Of a stretch of 64,000 nt of DNA, positions 1 through 9,115 are shown in pieces. The notes under the pieces are model-generated. The model saw nothing but the letters and a program-made list of their open reading frames with translations, did not search any database and was not told the origin of the DNA. The position numbers and the translations under genes were made by a program. Position 1 is the first letter of the stretch. Every line of letters starts with the position of its first letter. The DNA comes from Clostridium minihomine (GTDB lineage: Bacteria; Bacillota; Clostridia; Oscillospirales; Acutalibacteraceae), in the NCBI RefSeq assembly GCF_900240385.1, contig NZ_OEQH01000001.1, positions 496,001 to 560,000 on the forward strand, given 5' to 3'.

Positions 1-134
1 ATAAATATACTGAAATAACCTTATTCTAATGCATATTAAATCTGATTGATTTATAATTTTTTATGTAGTATTCTGTAATTAAGGTATAGTGTTAATAAAA
101 ATAACCCCGATCAAATCATAATTTTAGTAAATTT

Positions 135-169
135 TCTTAGACGTTTCTTTGACAAGGGGTGTGTATAAT
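135..169 (+). promoter_or_regulatory. Putative operator/promoter of the aconitase X operon (shared with hutH)
   Basis: The 20-mer TCTTAGACGTTTCTTTGACA (135-154) is followed after 9 nt by TATAAT (164-169). The same 20-mer, also followed after 9 nt by TATAAT, lies upstream of hutH on the other strand (8319-8338). TTGACA and TATAAT are too close to be a -35/-10 pair, so I read the 20-mer as a regulator binding site covering the -35 region, with TATAAT as the -10. The resulting leader is about 230 nt. A 6-bp hairpin (CAGTCT/AGACTG, 365-380) sits just before the ribosome binding site. The regulator is not identifiable in the window. Confidence 0.6.
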
Positions 170-403
170 GAAGTCAACATCAGAGTGAATATTTATTTAA
201 AAACAATCCACTGGAAACATATGGCAAAAATGGGATATTTTAATTCTTACTCTGATCCATTAAAAGTGTCGAATCTTTTGCAGACAATCCATTTGGTTTG
301 TTACTAAAGGAAAAGGAAAGTTCTATCATCTGTTTGAGATCGACTGCTTCATATGGGTTTCATCCAGTCTTTTTAGACTGAGAACTTAAAAAGGAGAAAA
401 GCT

Positions 404-1609
404 ATGAAGTTGACACAAGAACAACAAGATATGTTGGACGGCAAATACGGAAAAGGAACCGCATACGCAATGAAAATTCAGGTTGCAATCGGAGAATCCT
501 TTGACGCCGAACGCATGGTTCCTATTACCCGGGCGCATGTCGCGCTAAGCAATCAGGAAGCGGATCTTTGGTTTGCAGAAAAATTATTGGAGGCAGGTGC
601 CAAATGCAGAATTGCCCCCACGGTAAACCCCGGATTCTGCCTGTCTTTCTTTAAAGATCACAGCATGGTATCCAAAGAAGACGCAGATTTGATGCAGAGA
701 ACCCACAATGCCTATCAAGGTTTGGGTGCGGTTTTAAGTTATAACTGCACACCATACATAGACACGAACGTGCCCAACTACAAAGAAGTGATTGCCTTTT
801 CCGAATCCAGCGCTACCCCGTATGTGAATTCTGTCTGGGGGGCCAGAACCAACCGGGAAGGCGCCAACAGTGCCTTGTGTGCGGCCATTACCGGTTTTGT
901 TCCGGAATATGGGCTGTTGATGGATGAAAATCGAAAAGGAGATATCTTGGTAGAAGTCAAAGCCGATATGAAAACTCCTTATGATTATCATATGCTGGGC
1001 ATGATGGGCAAAAAGATTGGAAATGGAATTCCTGTGTTTACCGGGCTTCCCAAACACATCAGCAAAGAGTCTTTGCGCAACCTGGGCGCACAGTTGAATA
1101 CTTCCGGCGCTTATGGAATGTATCACATTGTTGGGTTTACGCCGGAAGCTCCCACGGTGGAAGCGGCCTTTGGCGGCACAGAACCCAAGCGCAAAGTGGT
1201 GATTACCAATGAGGATTTGCAGGAAGAGCTCACGAAGATTTCTTTGGAAGGAAATCGTGAAATTGACTTTGTAATGTTTGGCTGTCCTCACTTCACTTTG
1301 GAAGAAGTCCTGCATATCGCACAAAAAGTCCACGGCAAAAAAATGGCGAAAGAAATGTGGATTTTGACTTCCAGCCATGTCAAAGAGATGGCCGTAAGAA
1401 TGGGACTGGATCAGATTATCTCAGAAGCCGGCGGATACATCGTTCCCGATACTTGCCCGGATCAGCCCTGCTGGAATCATCTGAACGGAAAAGTGGGCGT
1501 TACCGAATCTCCGAAATGCGCCTATTACCCCCAGCGCAGAGGAATTCACTTTGTGATTCGAGATTTGGATGCCTGCATTAAAGCGGCATTGACAGGTGAG
1601 GTGAAATAA
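404..1609 (+). CDS. Aconitase X catalytic (large) subunit
   Basis: Large subunit of a split aconitase X (DUF521 family), a Fe-S hydro-lyase distantly related to aconitase. Characterised split bacterial members dehydrate cis-3-hydroxy-L-proline, and archaeal ones dehydrate mevalonate 5-phosphate; the sequence alone does not fix the substrate here. The 401-aa length fits the separate large subunit, and the matching swivel subunit starts 1 bp after its stop. The ATG is preceded by AAGGAG at 7 nt. The operon continues with a D-2-hydroxyacid dehydrogenase and a permease, which suggests uptake and breakdown of a small hydroxylated acid or amino acid. No pyrroline-2-carboxylate reductase, expected for hydroxyproline breakdown, is nearby. 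Family is sure; substrate is open. Confidence 0.9.
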   Translation: MKLTQEQQDMLDGKYGKGTAYAMKIQVAIGESFDAERMVPITRAHVALSNQEADLWFAEKLLEAGAKCRIAPTVNPGFCLSFFKDHSMVSKEDADLMQRTHNAYQGLGAVLSYNCTPYIDTNVPNYKEVIAFSESSATPYVNSVWGARTNREGANSALCAAITGFVPEYGLLMDENRKGDILVEVKADMKTPYDYHMLGMMGKKIGNGIPVFTGLPKHISKESLRNLGAQLNTSGAYGMYHIVGFTPEAPTVEAAFGGTEPKRKVVITNEDLQEELTKISLEGNREIDFVMFGCPHFTLEEVLHIAQKVHGKKMAKEMWILTSSHVKEMAVRMGLDQIISEAGGYIVPDTCPDQPCWNHLNGKVGVTESPKCAYYPQRRGIHFVIRDLDACIKAALTGEVK

Positions 1610-1610
1610 G

Positions 1611-2024
1611 ATGAAAAAGAAAATTTTTAATTGCCACAAAATCTCAGAAGGAGTTGCCGAGGGTCAGGTGGTCATTTCAAAAGACGATGTCATGTTTTAT
1701 TTGATTGATCCCAAAACCGGCACGGTGATTGAGCCCGGGCACGATTTGGAAGGCAGAAGCATTGCACAGAAAATCCTGCTGTTCCCCAGCGGTAAGGGAA
1801 GCTCGGTGGTGCAGGCCGATGGAATCTATCAGTTGAATACCCGTGGCAACGCACCCAAGGCAATGATAATTCAGCACCCAGAAACCGTTTTGGTATCCAG
1901 CACCATTATCATGGAAATCCCCATGGTCGATAAAGTGGATCAAGCTTTTTATGACGAATTGCAGGATGGCGACATTGTAAGAGTGGATGCGAATCACGGA
2001 ACGGTGGAAATCCTGCGGGATTAA
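1611..2024 (+). CDS. Aconitase X swivel (small) subunit
   Basis: DUF126 swivel-domain partner of the preceding aconitase X subunit (137 aa). The two together form the active dehydratase. The serine/glycine-rich stretch around residues 61-66 (PSGKGSS) is the conserved swivel-domain loop that closes over the active site in aconitase-type enzymes. Translation is probably coupled, because only one base separates the upstream TAA from this ATG and the GGTGAGGTGA ribosome binding site lies inside the end of the upstream gene. It has the same substrate uncertainty as its partner. Confidence 0.88.
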   Translation: MKKKIFNCHKISEGVAEGQVVISKDDVMFYLIDPKTGTVIEPGHDLEGRSIAQKILLFPSGKGSSVVQADGIYQLNTRGNAPKAMIIQHPETVLVSSTIIMEIPMVDKVDQAFYDELQDGDIVRVDANHGTVEILRD

Positions 2025-2204
2025 TTCACGAATCTTGGTAATGGACGGAATGGGTGGAATCTTCAAATAAGCTGTGCCGGGCTTGGTGGATTGCCATCAA
2101 GAGAGTACCATACAGCAGCATCTTGAAAAAAGGCACTTTTCCGTCCTGCCGGGATCCTGAGCAAATAAAAAATTCATATTTAAGTCTATCGGGAGGTACC
2201 TAAG

Positions 2205-3173
2205 ATGAAACATCCCTTGTTTTGGTTTATTGATGAAGAATGGAAGGATTACGATTTGGAAACAGCGGTGCTGCGGGAGCAGTATCCAGACTGTGAGCTG
2301 AAGTTTTCCAGCTATGATTATGAAGAAGATTTAAAGGAATTTGGCTACCGGGCAGATGCAATTATCGGGCAGGTTTATGCACACATTCCCGCTTCTGCCA
2401 TTGAGCGCCTGGAAAACTGCAAAGGCATCGCCCTCTTGGGCGGCGGCTATGATCGGGTGGATACGGCGGCGGCTCGGGCCAAAAACATCGGTGTCACAAA
2501 TGTACAAGGTTACTGTGCAGAAGATTTAGCAGACTATGTGCTGGCGGCAATCTTTCATTTTTACAAAGGGCTGCCTGTGTATCACAGCAATTTAAGCGAC
2601 GGGGCCTGGGGCGCTCAGGCAGTGAAACAGCCACCCCGGCGGATTTCTCGCTCTAAATTGTTGGTGGTGGGCTGCGGAAGAATCGGTGTAACCGTGGCAA
2701 AGCGCTGCCAAAGTCTGGGGATGACGGTTTTAGGTTATGATCCCAATCGGGACGAAAGCTTTTTAAAAGAACAGGGGATTCAAAAGGTAACGCTGGAGGA
2801 AGGACTGAGCCAGGCGGATTATGTCAGCGTGAATGTGCGTCTGGACGAGAGCACCACAGGATTGCTGGGGACAAAAGAATTTGCGATGATGAAGCCCAGC
2901 GCATACCTCATTAATACTGCGCGGGGAGCAATTCTGAAAGAAGATGATTTGATTGAGGCGTTAAACAATCAGGTTATTGCCGGTGCGGCAGTAGATGTCA
3001 TCACTCATGAGCCACCTCGGGATCAGGAACCGATTTTCAGTGCTAAAAACTGCATTGTGACACCCCATGTTTCTTACATATCGCAGGAATCCTTTGAAGA
3101 ATTGCGGAACCGGGCAGCATGGAATGCCATTCGTATGCTGCGGGGCGAAACACCCGATGATCTGGTTAACTAA
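2205..3173 (+). CDS. D-2-hydroxyacid dehydrogenase family protein
   Basis: NAD(P)-dependent oxidoreductase of the D-isomer specific 2-hydroxyacid dehydrogenase family (322 aa), interconverting a 2-oxoacid and a D-2-hydroxyacid. The Rossmann motif GCGRIG is at residues 156-161. The catalytic triad is visible as Arg240 (NTARG), Glu269 (THEPP) and His288 (TPHVS). GGGAGGT lies 8 nt before the ATG. It sits 180 bp after the aconitase X pair and before a permease, so it probably acts in the same catabolic route, for instance on the 2-oxoacid formed after dehydration. Glycerate, phosphoglycerate and 2-hydroxyglutarate dehydrogenases belong to the same family and cannot be excluded. Confidence 0.85.
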   Translation: MKHPLFWFIDEEWKDYDLETAVLREQYPDCELKFSSYDYEEDLKEFGYRADAIIGQVYAHIPASAIERLENCKGIALLGGGYDRVDTAAARAKNIGVTNVQGYCAEDLADYVLAAIFHFYKGLPVYHSNLSDGAWGAQAVKQPPRRISRSKLLVVGCGRIGVTVAKRCQSLGMTVLGYDPNRDESFLKEQGIQKVTLEEGLSQADYVSVNVRLDESTTGLLGTKEFAMMKPSAYLINTARGAILKEDDLIEALNNQVIAGAAVDVITHEPPRDQEPIFSAKNCIVTPHVSYISQESFEELRNRAAWNAIRMLRGETPDDLVN

Positions 3174-3532
3174 TCCTTTTGCGGTAAAAAACGGTTTGTC
3201 CATGCCTGCAAAAGCCCCTGTCAGTTTGGGGTGATCACCCGGGCAAGGAATCTTGTAGGCATGGTGGATTCGGCAGAGCGCTTTTTGAAAAGCAGGCCGG
3301 CAAAGCGGGAATTTTGGAATGAATTGAAGGATGTGATATCGCAACCGTTAATGCAGGGAAATAGAACTGCGAATATCCTGTGCAAATCATTCATAAGGGG
3401 ATTTGCGGGTTAAACCGGGCTCTTTGTTCGGTCTGGCTAGTTAGGTCGGATTTCTTACACTTTCATTTGCGGAGCAATCAAAATCACCCGAAACTGTGAA
3501 AGCAAAAATCATGAATTTAAGGAGGGTATTTT
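3174..3532 (+). other. Intergenic region, no gene recognised
   Basis: 359 bp between the dehydrogenase and the permease. Short open frames here have no ribosome binding site and no recognisable product. No convincing terminator or -35/-10 pair was seen, so I cannot tell whether the permease is cotranscribed with the upstream genes. Confidence 0.5.
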
Positions 3533-4861
3533 ATGGAAATAATAACCAACCCTATTATTGTTGCGGTTACCGTAATGATGGTACTTTGCCTAATTAAGGT
3601 CAACGTGATTTTCTCACTGGTGATTTCCTCAATGGTCGGCGGACTGTTATCAGGGATCGAACTCTCTGATGTGATGAACTTTTTTGCAGAGGGAATGGTA
3701 GGAAACGCCGAAACGGCATTAAGTTATGTGTTATTGGGTGCGGTTGCCGTAGCCATTGAACGGTCGGGGCTGGCAACGATAGCGTCTTCAAAGTTATCTG
3801 GATTAATTAAGGGCAGCAAAATCAAGATGGTTCTTTTACTGATTATTATGGCTGCTTTGTCCCAGACCTTTATTCCGATTCACATTGCATTCATTCCCAT
3901 GATTATCCCCAGTCTGCTGGTGCTCATGAACGAAATGAAGCTTGACAGAAGATTGGCTTCTTGCTCTTTGGCCTTTGGTATGAAGGCCACTTGGGTCACA
4001 TTCCCTGTGGGATTCGGCCTGATTTTCCACACAATCATTGCAAAAAATATGGCGCTGCACGGTATGCCGGTCGCCACTATGGACGTGTGGAAATATACAT
4101 CCATCATCGGATTAGGTATGGTGTTTGGAATGATCGGGGCCTATTTTGTGTATAGAAAACCCCGGGAATATTCCGCGGCAGACGGTGATTTTATTCAGGC
4201 GACAGAAGTGTCTGAAGAATTGGCCCAAACAGGCGGAAAGAAGTTTACCAAACAACATATTGGAACTTTAATTGGAATCATTGCCATTGTGGTTCTTCAG
4301 CTGACATTTGACTCTATGGTTATCGGCGCAATGACCGGTCTGCTGCTCTTTATGTTCTTTGGAGTGGTCAAATGGAAAGACATGAATGATGTGGTAGATA
4401 AGGGCGTGGGCATTATGGGATTCATGGCCTTTGTGATGCTGACCGCAGCCGGATTCAGCAATGTTTTGACGAAAAGCGGCAATGTGGATGCATTGGTAAA
4501 CGCCACCATTAACGTGATTGGAACCAACCATCTGGCCATTGCAATTGCAATGATTCTGTTGGGGTTAGTACTTACCATTGGTACCGGTTCTTCGTTCGGT
4601 ACCGTTCCGATTCTGGCCGCACTGTACATTCCGTTTGCACAGCGGGTTGGGTTCGATGTGGGTGCTACCGTAGTGTTGATTGCAGGAGCCGCAACCATTG
4701 GCGATGCCGGTTCCCCTGCCTCTGATTCCACGTTAGGCCCCACAGCCGGACTGAATGTGGATGGGCAGCATGATCATATCTGGGATAGCTGCATCCCACA
4801 GATTCTCTTCTTTGTAACCGGCTCAATGCTGTTCTCTGTCATTGGTGCTATGATTTTCTAA
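3533..4861 (+). CDS. YuiF-family (NhaC-like) permease
   Basis: Integral membrane permease (442 aa) of the Na+/H+ antiporter-like YuiF family (COG2056). Bacillus YuiF has been proposed to carry histidine. About a dozen hydrophobic segments run through the protein. The glycine-rich loop GTGSSFGTVP and the late signature GDAGSPASDSTLGPTAGLN (near residues 400-418) are shared almost unchanged with the paralogue at 5014-6318. AAGGAGG precedes the ATG. Position at the end of the aconitase X operon suggests that it imports that pathway's substrate. Having two paralogues in neighbouring operons with a shared promoter element suggests duplication and specialisation. A cation antiporter role is the alternative. 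Confidence 0.82.
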   Translation: MEIITNPIIVAVTVMMVLCLIKVNVIFSLVISSMVGGLLSGIELSDVMNFFAEGMVGNAETALSYVLLGAVAVAIERSGLATIASSKLSGLIKGSKIKMVLLLIIMAALSQTFIPIHIAFIPMIIPSLLVLMNEMKLDRRLASCSLAFGMKATWVTFPVGFGLIFHTIIAKNMALHGMPVATMDVWKYTSIIGLGMVFGMIGAYFVYRKPREYSAADGDFIQATEVSEELAQTGGKKFTKQHIGTLIGIIAIVVLQLTFDSMVIGAMTGLLLFMFFGVVKWKDMNDVVDKGVGIMGFMAFVMLTAAGFSNVLTKSGNVDALVNATINVIGTNHLAIAIAMILLGLVLTIGTGSSFGTVPILAALYIPFAQRVGFDVGATVVLIAGAATIGDAGSPASDSTLGPTAGLNVDGQHDHIWDSCIPQILFFVTGSMLFSVIGAMIF

Positions 4862-4872
4862 AGAGAAAACGA

Positions 4873-4925
4873 AGTCAGGGCAAAATCACTGATTTCAGCA
4901 ATTTTGCCCTGACTCTACATTTTTA
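4873..4925 (+). terminator. Rho-independent terminator after the permease
   Basis: A 14-bp perfect stem (AGTCAGGGCAAAAT, 4873-4886, with its complement at 4901-4914) and a 14-nt loop, followed by a T-rich stretch from 4918. It ends the aconitase X/permease operon and lies between convergent operons. Confidence 0.85.
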
Positions 4926-5013
4926 TTGGCCACCGATTATACGGTGAAACAAAAGGAATCACCATATCAAACCAATTGGAAAAGATACACCCAAATCGTC
5001 CTTTAGCCTGTTC

Positions 5014-6318
5014 TTAAATAAATAAGTGGCTGAGAAGAGCCCAGGCGAAAATGGGAATGTCTGATGCGATAAAGGTTGGAACGCAAGTGTCCCAAATGTG
5101 GTCGTGCTGACCATCTGCGTTGAGTCCGGCCGTCGGTCCCAATGTGGTATCAGAAACAGGGGAGCCGGTGTCGCCGATGGTGGCAGCGGCAGCGATCAAG
5201 AGCGTGGTCGCCGCGACACTGAAGCCCAGCTGTGCGCAAAGCGGCACATACAAAACAGCCAGAACAGGAACGGTACCAAAAGAAGTACCGGTGCCCATAA
5301 CAATAAACAGACCAACTGTCATCATGATCAAGGCGCCCAGGAACTGGTTGCCGCCAATGAACTGCAAGGAACTTTGAATCAGCTGCTCGACACCGCCGGT
5401 ATCGCGCAAAACAGCACTGAAACCGTTGGAAGCCAGCATTACGAAAGCGATGAAGCCCATGAGTCCGACGCCTTCGTCCATAATCTTATCCATGTCAGAC
5501 CATTTGACTGCCTTGGACAGGAACATAATGGCCAAACCGACCAGAGCACCCAGCGGGAGAGAACCGGCTACCAGCTGAATCACCAATGTGGCAACAGCAG
5601 CAATTACAGCAGCATAGTGTTTGGGTGTCATGGTGGTGTCAACGGAATCCAGATCAACCGCAAAGCCTTGAACATCTTTGTATTCTCTTGGTTTACGATA
5701 CAGGAACATCACCACAAGAATCAGGCCGATCAGCATGGCGATACCAAGGGTCCATGTATAACGCCATACTTCCATTTTGTCAACAACCATGCCGTTCTTG
5801 GTCATGTTGTTGGCGATGATGCCATGATAAATTAAGCCAAATCCGGCAGGAATAGCAACATAAGGTGCTCTTAGGCCAAAGGCAAGAGCGCAGGCAACTG
5901 CTCTTCTGTCGATTTTCATCTTATTCATGACAATCAGCAGCGGGGGAATCAAAATCGGAATAAAGGCAATATGTACTGGAATCAGGTTCTGAGACAGGCA
6001 GGCAATAAATGCGATAACGAAAATAAATACCAATGCTCTGCCATCAACGACCTTGGCAATTTTCACCGCCAAAATATCAGAAACACCCGTGTAGCTAATG
6101 GTGGCTGCCAGGCCGCCCAGCATCACATAAGCCAAGGCTGTTTCAGGGTCTTCGCCGATACCGGCGATAAAGGTTGTCATAGTCGGTTCAATGCCCATGC
6201 CGCCAACCAAACCGGCTGTTACGGCAGAGATAAACAGAGCCAACAGAACGTTTACTTTCAGAAGGCACAGAACGAGCAGTACAACAACGGAAATTAGTAC
6301 TGGGTTTGTCAAAATCAT
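5014..6318 (-). CDS. YuiF-family permease, probable histidine transporter
   Basis: Second YuiF-type permease (434 aa), closely parallel to the one at 3533-4861: both begin with a TNP motif followed by a hydrophobic helix containing LCLxKVNV, and both carry the GDxGSPxSDxTLGPTAGLN signature near the C-terminus. The start is the ATG at 6318, because AGGAGG lies 7 nt upstream; an in-frame upstream ATG at 6369 has no ribosome binding site. It follows hutH on the same strand, so histidine (or urocanate) is the likely substrate. The gap to hutH is 381 bp and may contain a terminator, so it may also have its own promoter. Confidence 0.82.
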   Translation of the reverse strand: MILTNPVLISVVVLLVLCLLKVNVLLALFISAVTAGLVGGMGIEPTMTTFIAGIGEDPETALAYVMLGGLAATISYTGVSDILAVKIAKVVDGRALVFIFVIAFIACLSQNLIPVHIAFIPILIPPLLIVMNKMKIDRRAVACALAFGLRAPYVAIPAGFGLIYHGIIANNMTKNGMVVDKMEVWRYTWTLGIAMLIGLILVVMFLYRKPREYKDVQGFAVDLDSVDTTMTPKHYAAVIAAVATLVIQLVAGSLPLGALVGLAIMFLSKAVKWSDMDKIMDEGVGLMGFIAFVMLASNGFSAVLRDTGGVEQLIQSSLQFIGGNQFLGALIMMTVGLFIVMGTGTSFGTVPVLAVLYVPLCAQLGFSVAATTLLIAAAATIGDTGSPVSDTTLGPTAGLNADGQHDHIWDTCVPTFIASDIPIFAWALLSHLFI

Positions 6319-6699
6319 AAAAATACCTCCTCTTTTTTTTGATAAGGAGTATGCTTCGGACGCACACACGCAACCGGTAACAAAGAGCCCCCTCCTTATG
6401 TTATCTGTCCGTTAAAAATGGATGAGTGATTCCCCCTTTCCTTATCATGTACACCACAATTCTACAAACTTCAGAAACATCATTTTTTCATTTGCAGATC
6501 CACTCCTTCATTATTGCATAAATATTGATGCAATATCAACAGCTAATCATTAAGATTTTCTATTATTGCAATCTTGAAATGATATGGCGTCAAATTTTGT
6601 GAAACAAGCCGACTCTGCTCTTCTTATTTTGCAAAATCGACGGCTGAGGGGAACTGGAAAAACCACCCAGCCGCCGCACTATCAAATGCAATTTATGAA
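6319..6699 (-). other. Intergenic region between hutH and the permease
   Basis: 381 bp without a gene. Next to hutH (6639-6678) is an imperfect hairpin, CGGCTG...CAGCCG, followed on the minus strand by a short T-rich stretch; it could be a weak terminator. The rest is AT-rich, and no clear promoter for the permease was identified. Confidence 0.4.
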
Positions 6700-8229
6700 T
6701 TAGAATTCAATGACAGAAGCATTGGATTCTACCTGAGAGACTAAGCTTTCATCAAGGATAACACTTTCGCACTTGTTGATGTCTTCATACAAGGGACGGT
6801 CTTCTTCTAAAGTAGACACCAGGGAGCGGATTGCCTCATATGCCGGGGCTGTGCCGACGCCCATACCCTTGTCGCCGCGCATATCGATAGCCTGGCAAGC
6901 GCACATCAGCTCCATGGCGAGTACACGGCGGGCATTTCCCAGAATTTCACGGGCTTTGCGCGCTGCGATAGTACCCATACTGACATGATCCTCCTGATTG
7001 GCGGAGGAAGGAATGCTGTCAACGCTGGCCGGATGTGCCAGAACTTTATTTTCTGATACCAGTGCGGCAGCAGAATACTGAACGATCATAAATCCGGAAT
7101 TTACACCACCGTCTTTGGTCAAAAAGGCCGGCAGGCCGCTTAATGCGGGATTCACCAGGCGCTCAATGCGGCGTTCGGATACGTTTGCCAGCTCTGCAAT
7201 AGCAATTCCCAGAAAATCGAAGGGTAAGGCCATGGGCTGTCCGTGGAAGTTTCCGCCAGAAATTCCTTCCATGGTATCCTTCATGATAATTGGGTTATCT
7301 GTAACGGAGTTAATTTCAATTTCTACTTTTTGCTTGATAAAGTTAATGGCATCTTTGCTGGCGCCATGAATTTGCGGGACGCAGCGCAGGGAATAAGCAT
7401 CCTGAACGCGGATTTCGCCCTGACGGGTTGTGTTTTTGCTGCCTTCCAGCAATTGTTTTAAAATACGTGCGGTATCCATCTGACCCTGATGGGGACGAAT
7501 GGTATGGATGCGGGAATCCAATGCATCCGTAACGCCGTTATGTGCTTCAAAGCTCAGTGCTGCGGCAATGTCAGAAACTTTGATGAGCTGCAGAGCATCA
7601 TAAACAGTCAATGCGCCCACTGCGGTCATAACCTGAGTGCCGTTAATGAGAGCCAGGCCTTCTTTTGCGCTCAATTCAATGGTGGGAATTCCAGCACGCT
7701 TCATAGCTTCGGCGCCATCCAGAACTTCACCCTGATATTCTGCCTGACCCAGTCCCAGCATGGGCAGTACCACATGAGAAAGGGGAGCCAAGTCGCCGGA
7801 AGCACCCAACGAACCCTTTTGAGGAACAACCGGGGTCACACCCTTATTAAGCATGTCAACCATGGTTTGAACGGTTTCCATGCGGGCACCGGAATATCCT
7901 TTTGCCAGATTGTTGATGCGCAGCAACAGAATTCCGCGGGCAATTTCACGGGCGAAAGGCTCGCCTGCGCCCACAGCGTGGGTAATAATCAGATTCGTTT
8001 GAAGCAGTTTGCATTCGTCTGAGTTAATGACCACATCACTGAATTTTCCAAATCCGGTGGTCACACCATAAACAACGCGTTCCTCTTCAATAATTTGATC
8101 CACAACCTTGCGGGACTCAATAATATTTTGTTTTGCCTCTTCAGACAGTGCGACCGGGGCGTCTTGTCGGCAAACCAGGACAACCTCATCCAAAGTTAGG
8201 GTCTGGCCGGTTAAAATAATCGTCTCCAT
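6700..8229 (-). CDS. hutH: Histidine ammonia-lyase
   Basis: Converts L-histidine to urocanate and ammonia, the first step of histidine degradation, in the cytoplasm. The 509-aa length is typical. The Ala-Ser-Gly triad that forms the MIO electrophile is visible in GSLGASGDLAPLSH (residues 143-145). The start is placed at ATG 8229, with AAGGAG upstream and good agreement with family N-termini; an upstream in-frame ATG at 8277 would add 16 unrelated residues and lies too close to the inferred -10. Its neighbours are a YuiF permease downstream and, on the other side, the FtcD proteins that complete the pathway to glutamate. Urocanase and imidazolonepropionase must be encoded elsewhere. Confidence 0.97.
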   Translation of the reverse strand: METIILTGQTLTLDEVVLVCRQDAPVALSEEAKQNIIESRKVVDQIIEEERVVYGVTTGFGKFSDVVINSDECKLLQTNLIITHAVGAGEPFAREIARGILLLRINNLAKGYSGARMETVQTMVDMLNKGVTPVVPQKGSLGASGDLAPLSHVVLPMLGLGQAEYQGEVLDGAEAMKRAGIPTIELSAKEGLALINGTQVMTAVGALTVYDALQLIKVSDIAAALSFEAHNGVTDALDSRIHTIRPHQGQMDTARILKQLLEGSKNTTRQGEIRVQDAYSLRCVPQIHGASKDAINFIKQKVEIEINSVTDNPIIMKDTMEGISGGNFHGQPMALPFDFLGIAIAELANVSERRIERLVNPALSGLPAFLTKDGGVNSGFMIVQYSAAALVSENKVLAHPASVDSIPSSANQEDHVSMGTIAARKAREILGNARRVLAMELMCACQAIDMRGDKGMGVGTAPAYEAIRSLVSTLEEDRPLYEDINKCESVILDESLVSQVESNASVIEF

Positions 8230-8291
8230 AATTCCACAATCTCCTTTTACTTGAAGTGATGTCGGTGTAACTTGCACACAATTTTACAGCT

Positions 8292-8340
8292 GACGTTTCA
8301 ATAATTATACGGATGTGCTGTCAAAGAAACGTCTAAGACG
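8292..8340 (-). promoter_or_regulatory. hutH promoter/operator region
   Basis: On the minus strand the 20-mer TCTTAGACGTTTCTTTGACA (8338-8319) is followed after 9 nt by TATAAT (8309-8304), the same arrangement as at 135-169. GACGTTTC (8292-8299) and its complement GAAACGTC (8326-8333) form a widely spaced inverted repeat around the -10, and GTCTTAGAC at the outer edge is nearly palindromic. This suggests a dimeric regulator with more than one contact site. Confidence 0.6.
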
Positions 8341-9055
8341 ACATCAGTTACTTTTAAATATGAGTAAATTATGAGTGTTTTTGTAGGAATTTTAAATTTT
8401 TTTCTTTTCTAATCTATCATAAAGGGAAGGGAAAAACTTGGAGAAATGAGTGCGAAAGTTACAAAAGTTATTGATTCAACTGTTTTCCCCCTAATTTTTC
8501 GTTAAAATGGCAGGCAAAGCAAGGGAAGAAGGAATATGCGTAAAAAATATCTTTATGATCCCAAGAGGCGGAATAATCTCTATTTCATATATCTTTCTTG
8601 CTGAAATAGAAGATTACGGCTTGCGGACAAGAGGGATAAGACGGAAATAAGATGAAAATTTAACATACTAATGAGATGACATCATAAAATCTTACACGAA
8701 ATAGACCGGAATGCCATTGGAACCGCGATAGATCTTAGTATGAGATCTTTTGTGCCAGAAATGAGCGCTCGGGTTCTTTTTTAATGAGTTTATTTTATCA
8801 GAAAAGGGACTTCGTAAAAATGGGCAGAAGGATTTAAGAAAAAATTTTACCTAACACTTTTTTGTTTTTTCTGCCTATGGGTTCTGTTTGTCTTTTTGCT
8901 GCAAAAAGAGGCGATTGTATTTTTTTATGAAACAGAGGGGACAAGGGCTCAAAAAATTTGAAAAGCACTCGGTAACAATATTTCAAGAAGCAATCCCAGC
9001 AGGGAGACAACAGCGCTTAAAAATTAAGAAACAATTTTTTTATATTCACGTTGCA
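8341..9055. other. Long intergenic region with no recognisable gene
   Basis: About 700 bp between the hutH promoter and the terminator of the ftcD operon. It holds only short frames, low-complexity AT runs and weak inverted repeats: a hairpin of two AGATCT blocks near 8729-8747, a CTTTTTGC/GCAAAAAG palindrome near 8894-8910, and an imperfect GGCAGAA...TTCTGCC stem around 8823-8874. A plus-strand frame running through 8888-9793 is antisense to ftcD and is not credible. An unrecognised small RNA is possible. Confidence 0.4.
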
Positions 9056-9090
9056 ACAAAAAAGCAGCCGGAGAGATATCCGGCTGCTTT
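9056..9090 (-). terminator. Terminator of the ftcD operon
   Basis: Perfect 12-bp stem AAAGCAGCCGGA (9061-9072) with its complement at 9079-9090 and a 6-nt loop; on the minus strand it is followed by a run of T residues (A run at about 9056-9061). It lies 26 bp after the cyclodeaminase stop. Confidence 0.88.
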
Positions 9091-9115
9091 TAATGAGTTA
9101 CAAGGAAGAGTGCGT

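Noticed and set aside
149-169. TTGACA and TATAAT as a sigma-A promoter before the aconitase X operon
   Set aside because: The spacer is only 9 nt instead of about 17. The pair is conserved at hutH, so it is more likely an operator plus a -10 than a -35/-10 pair.
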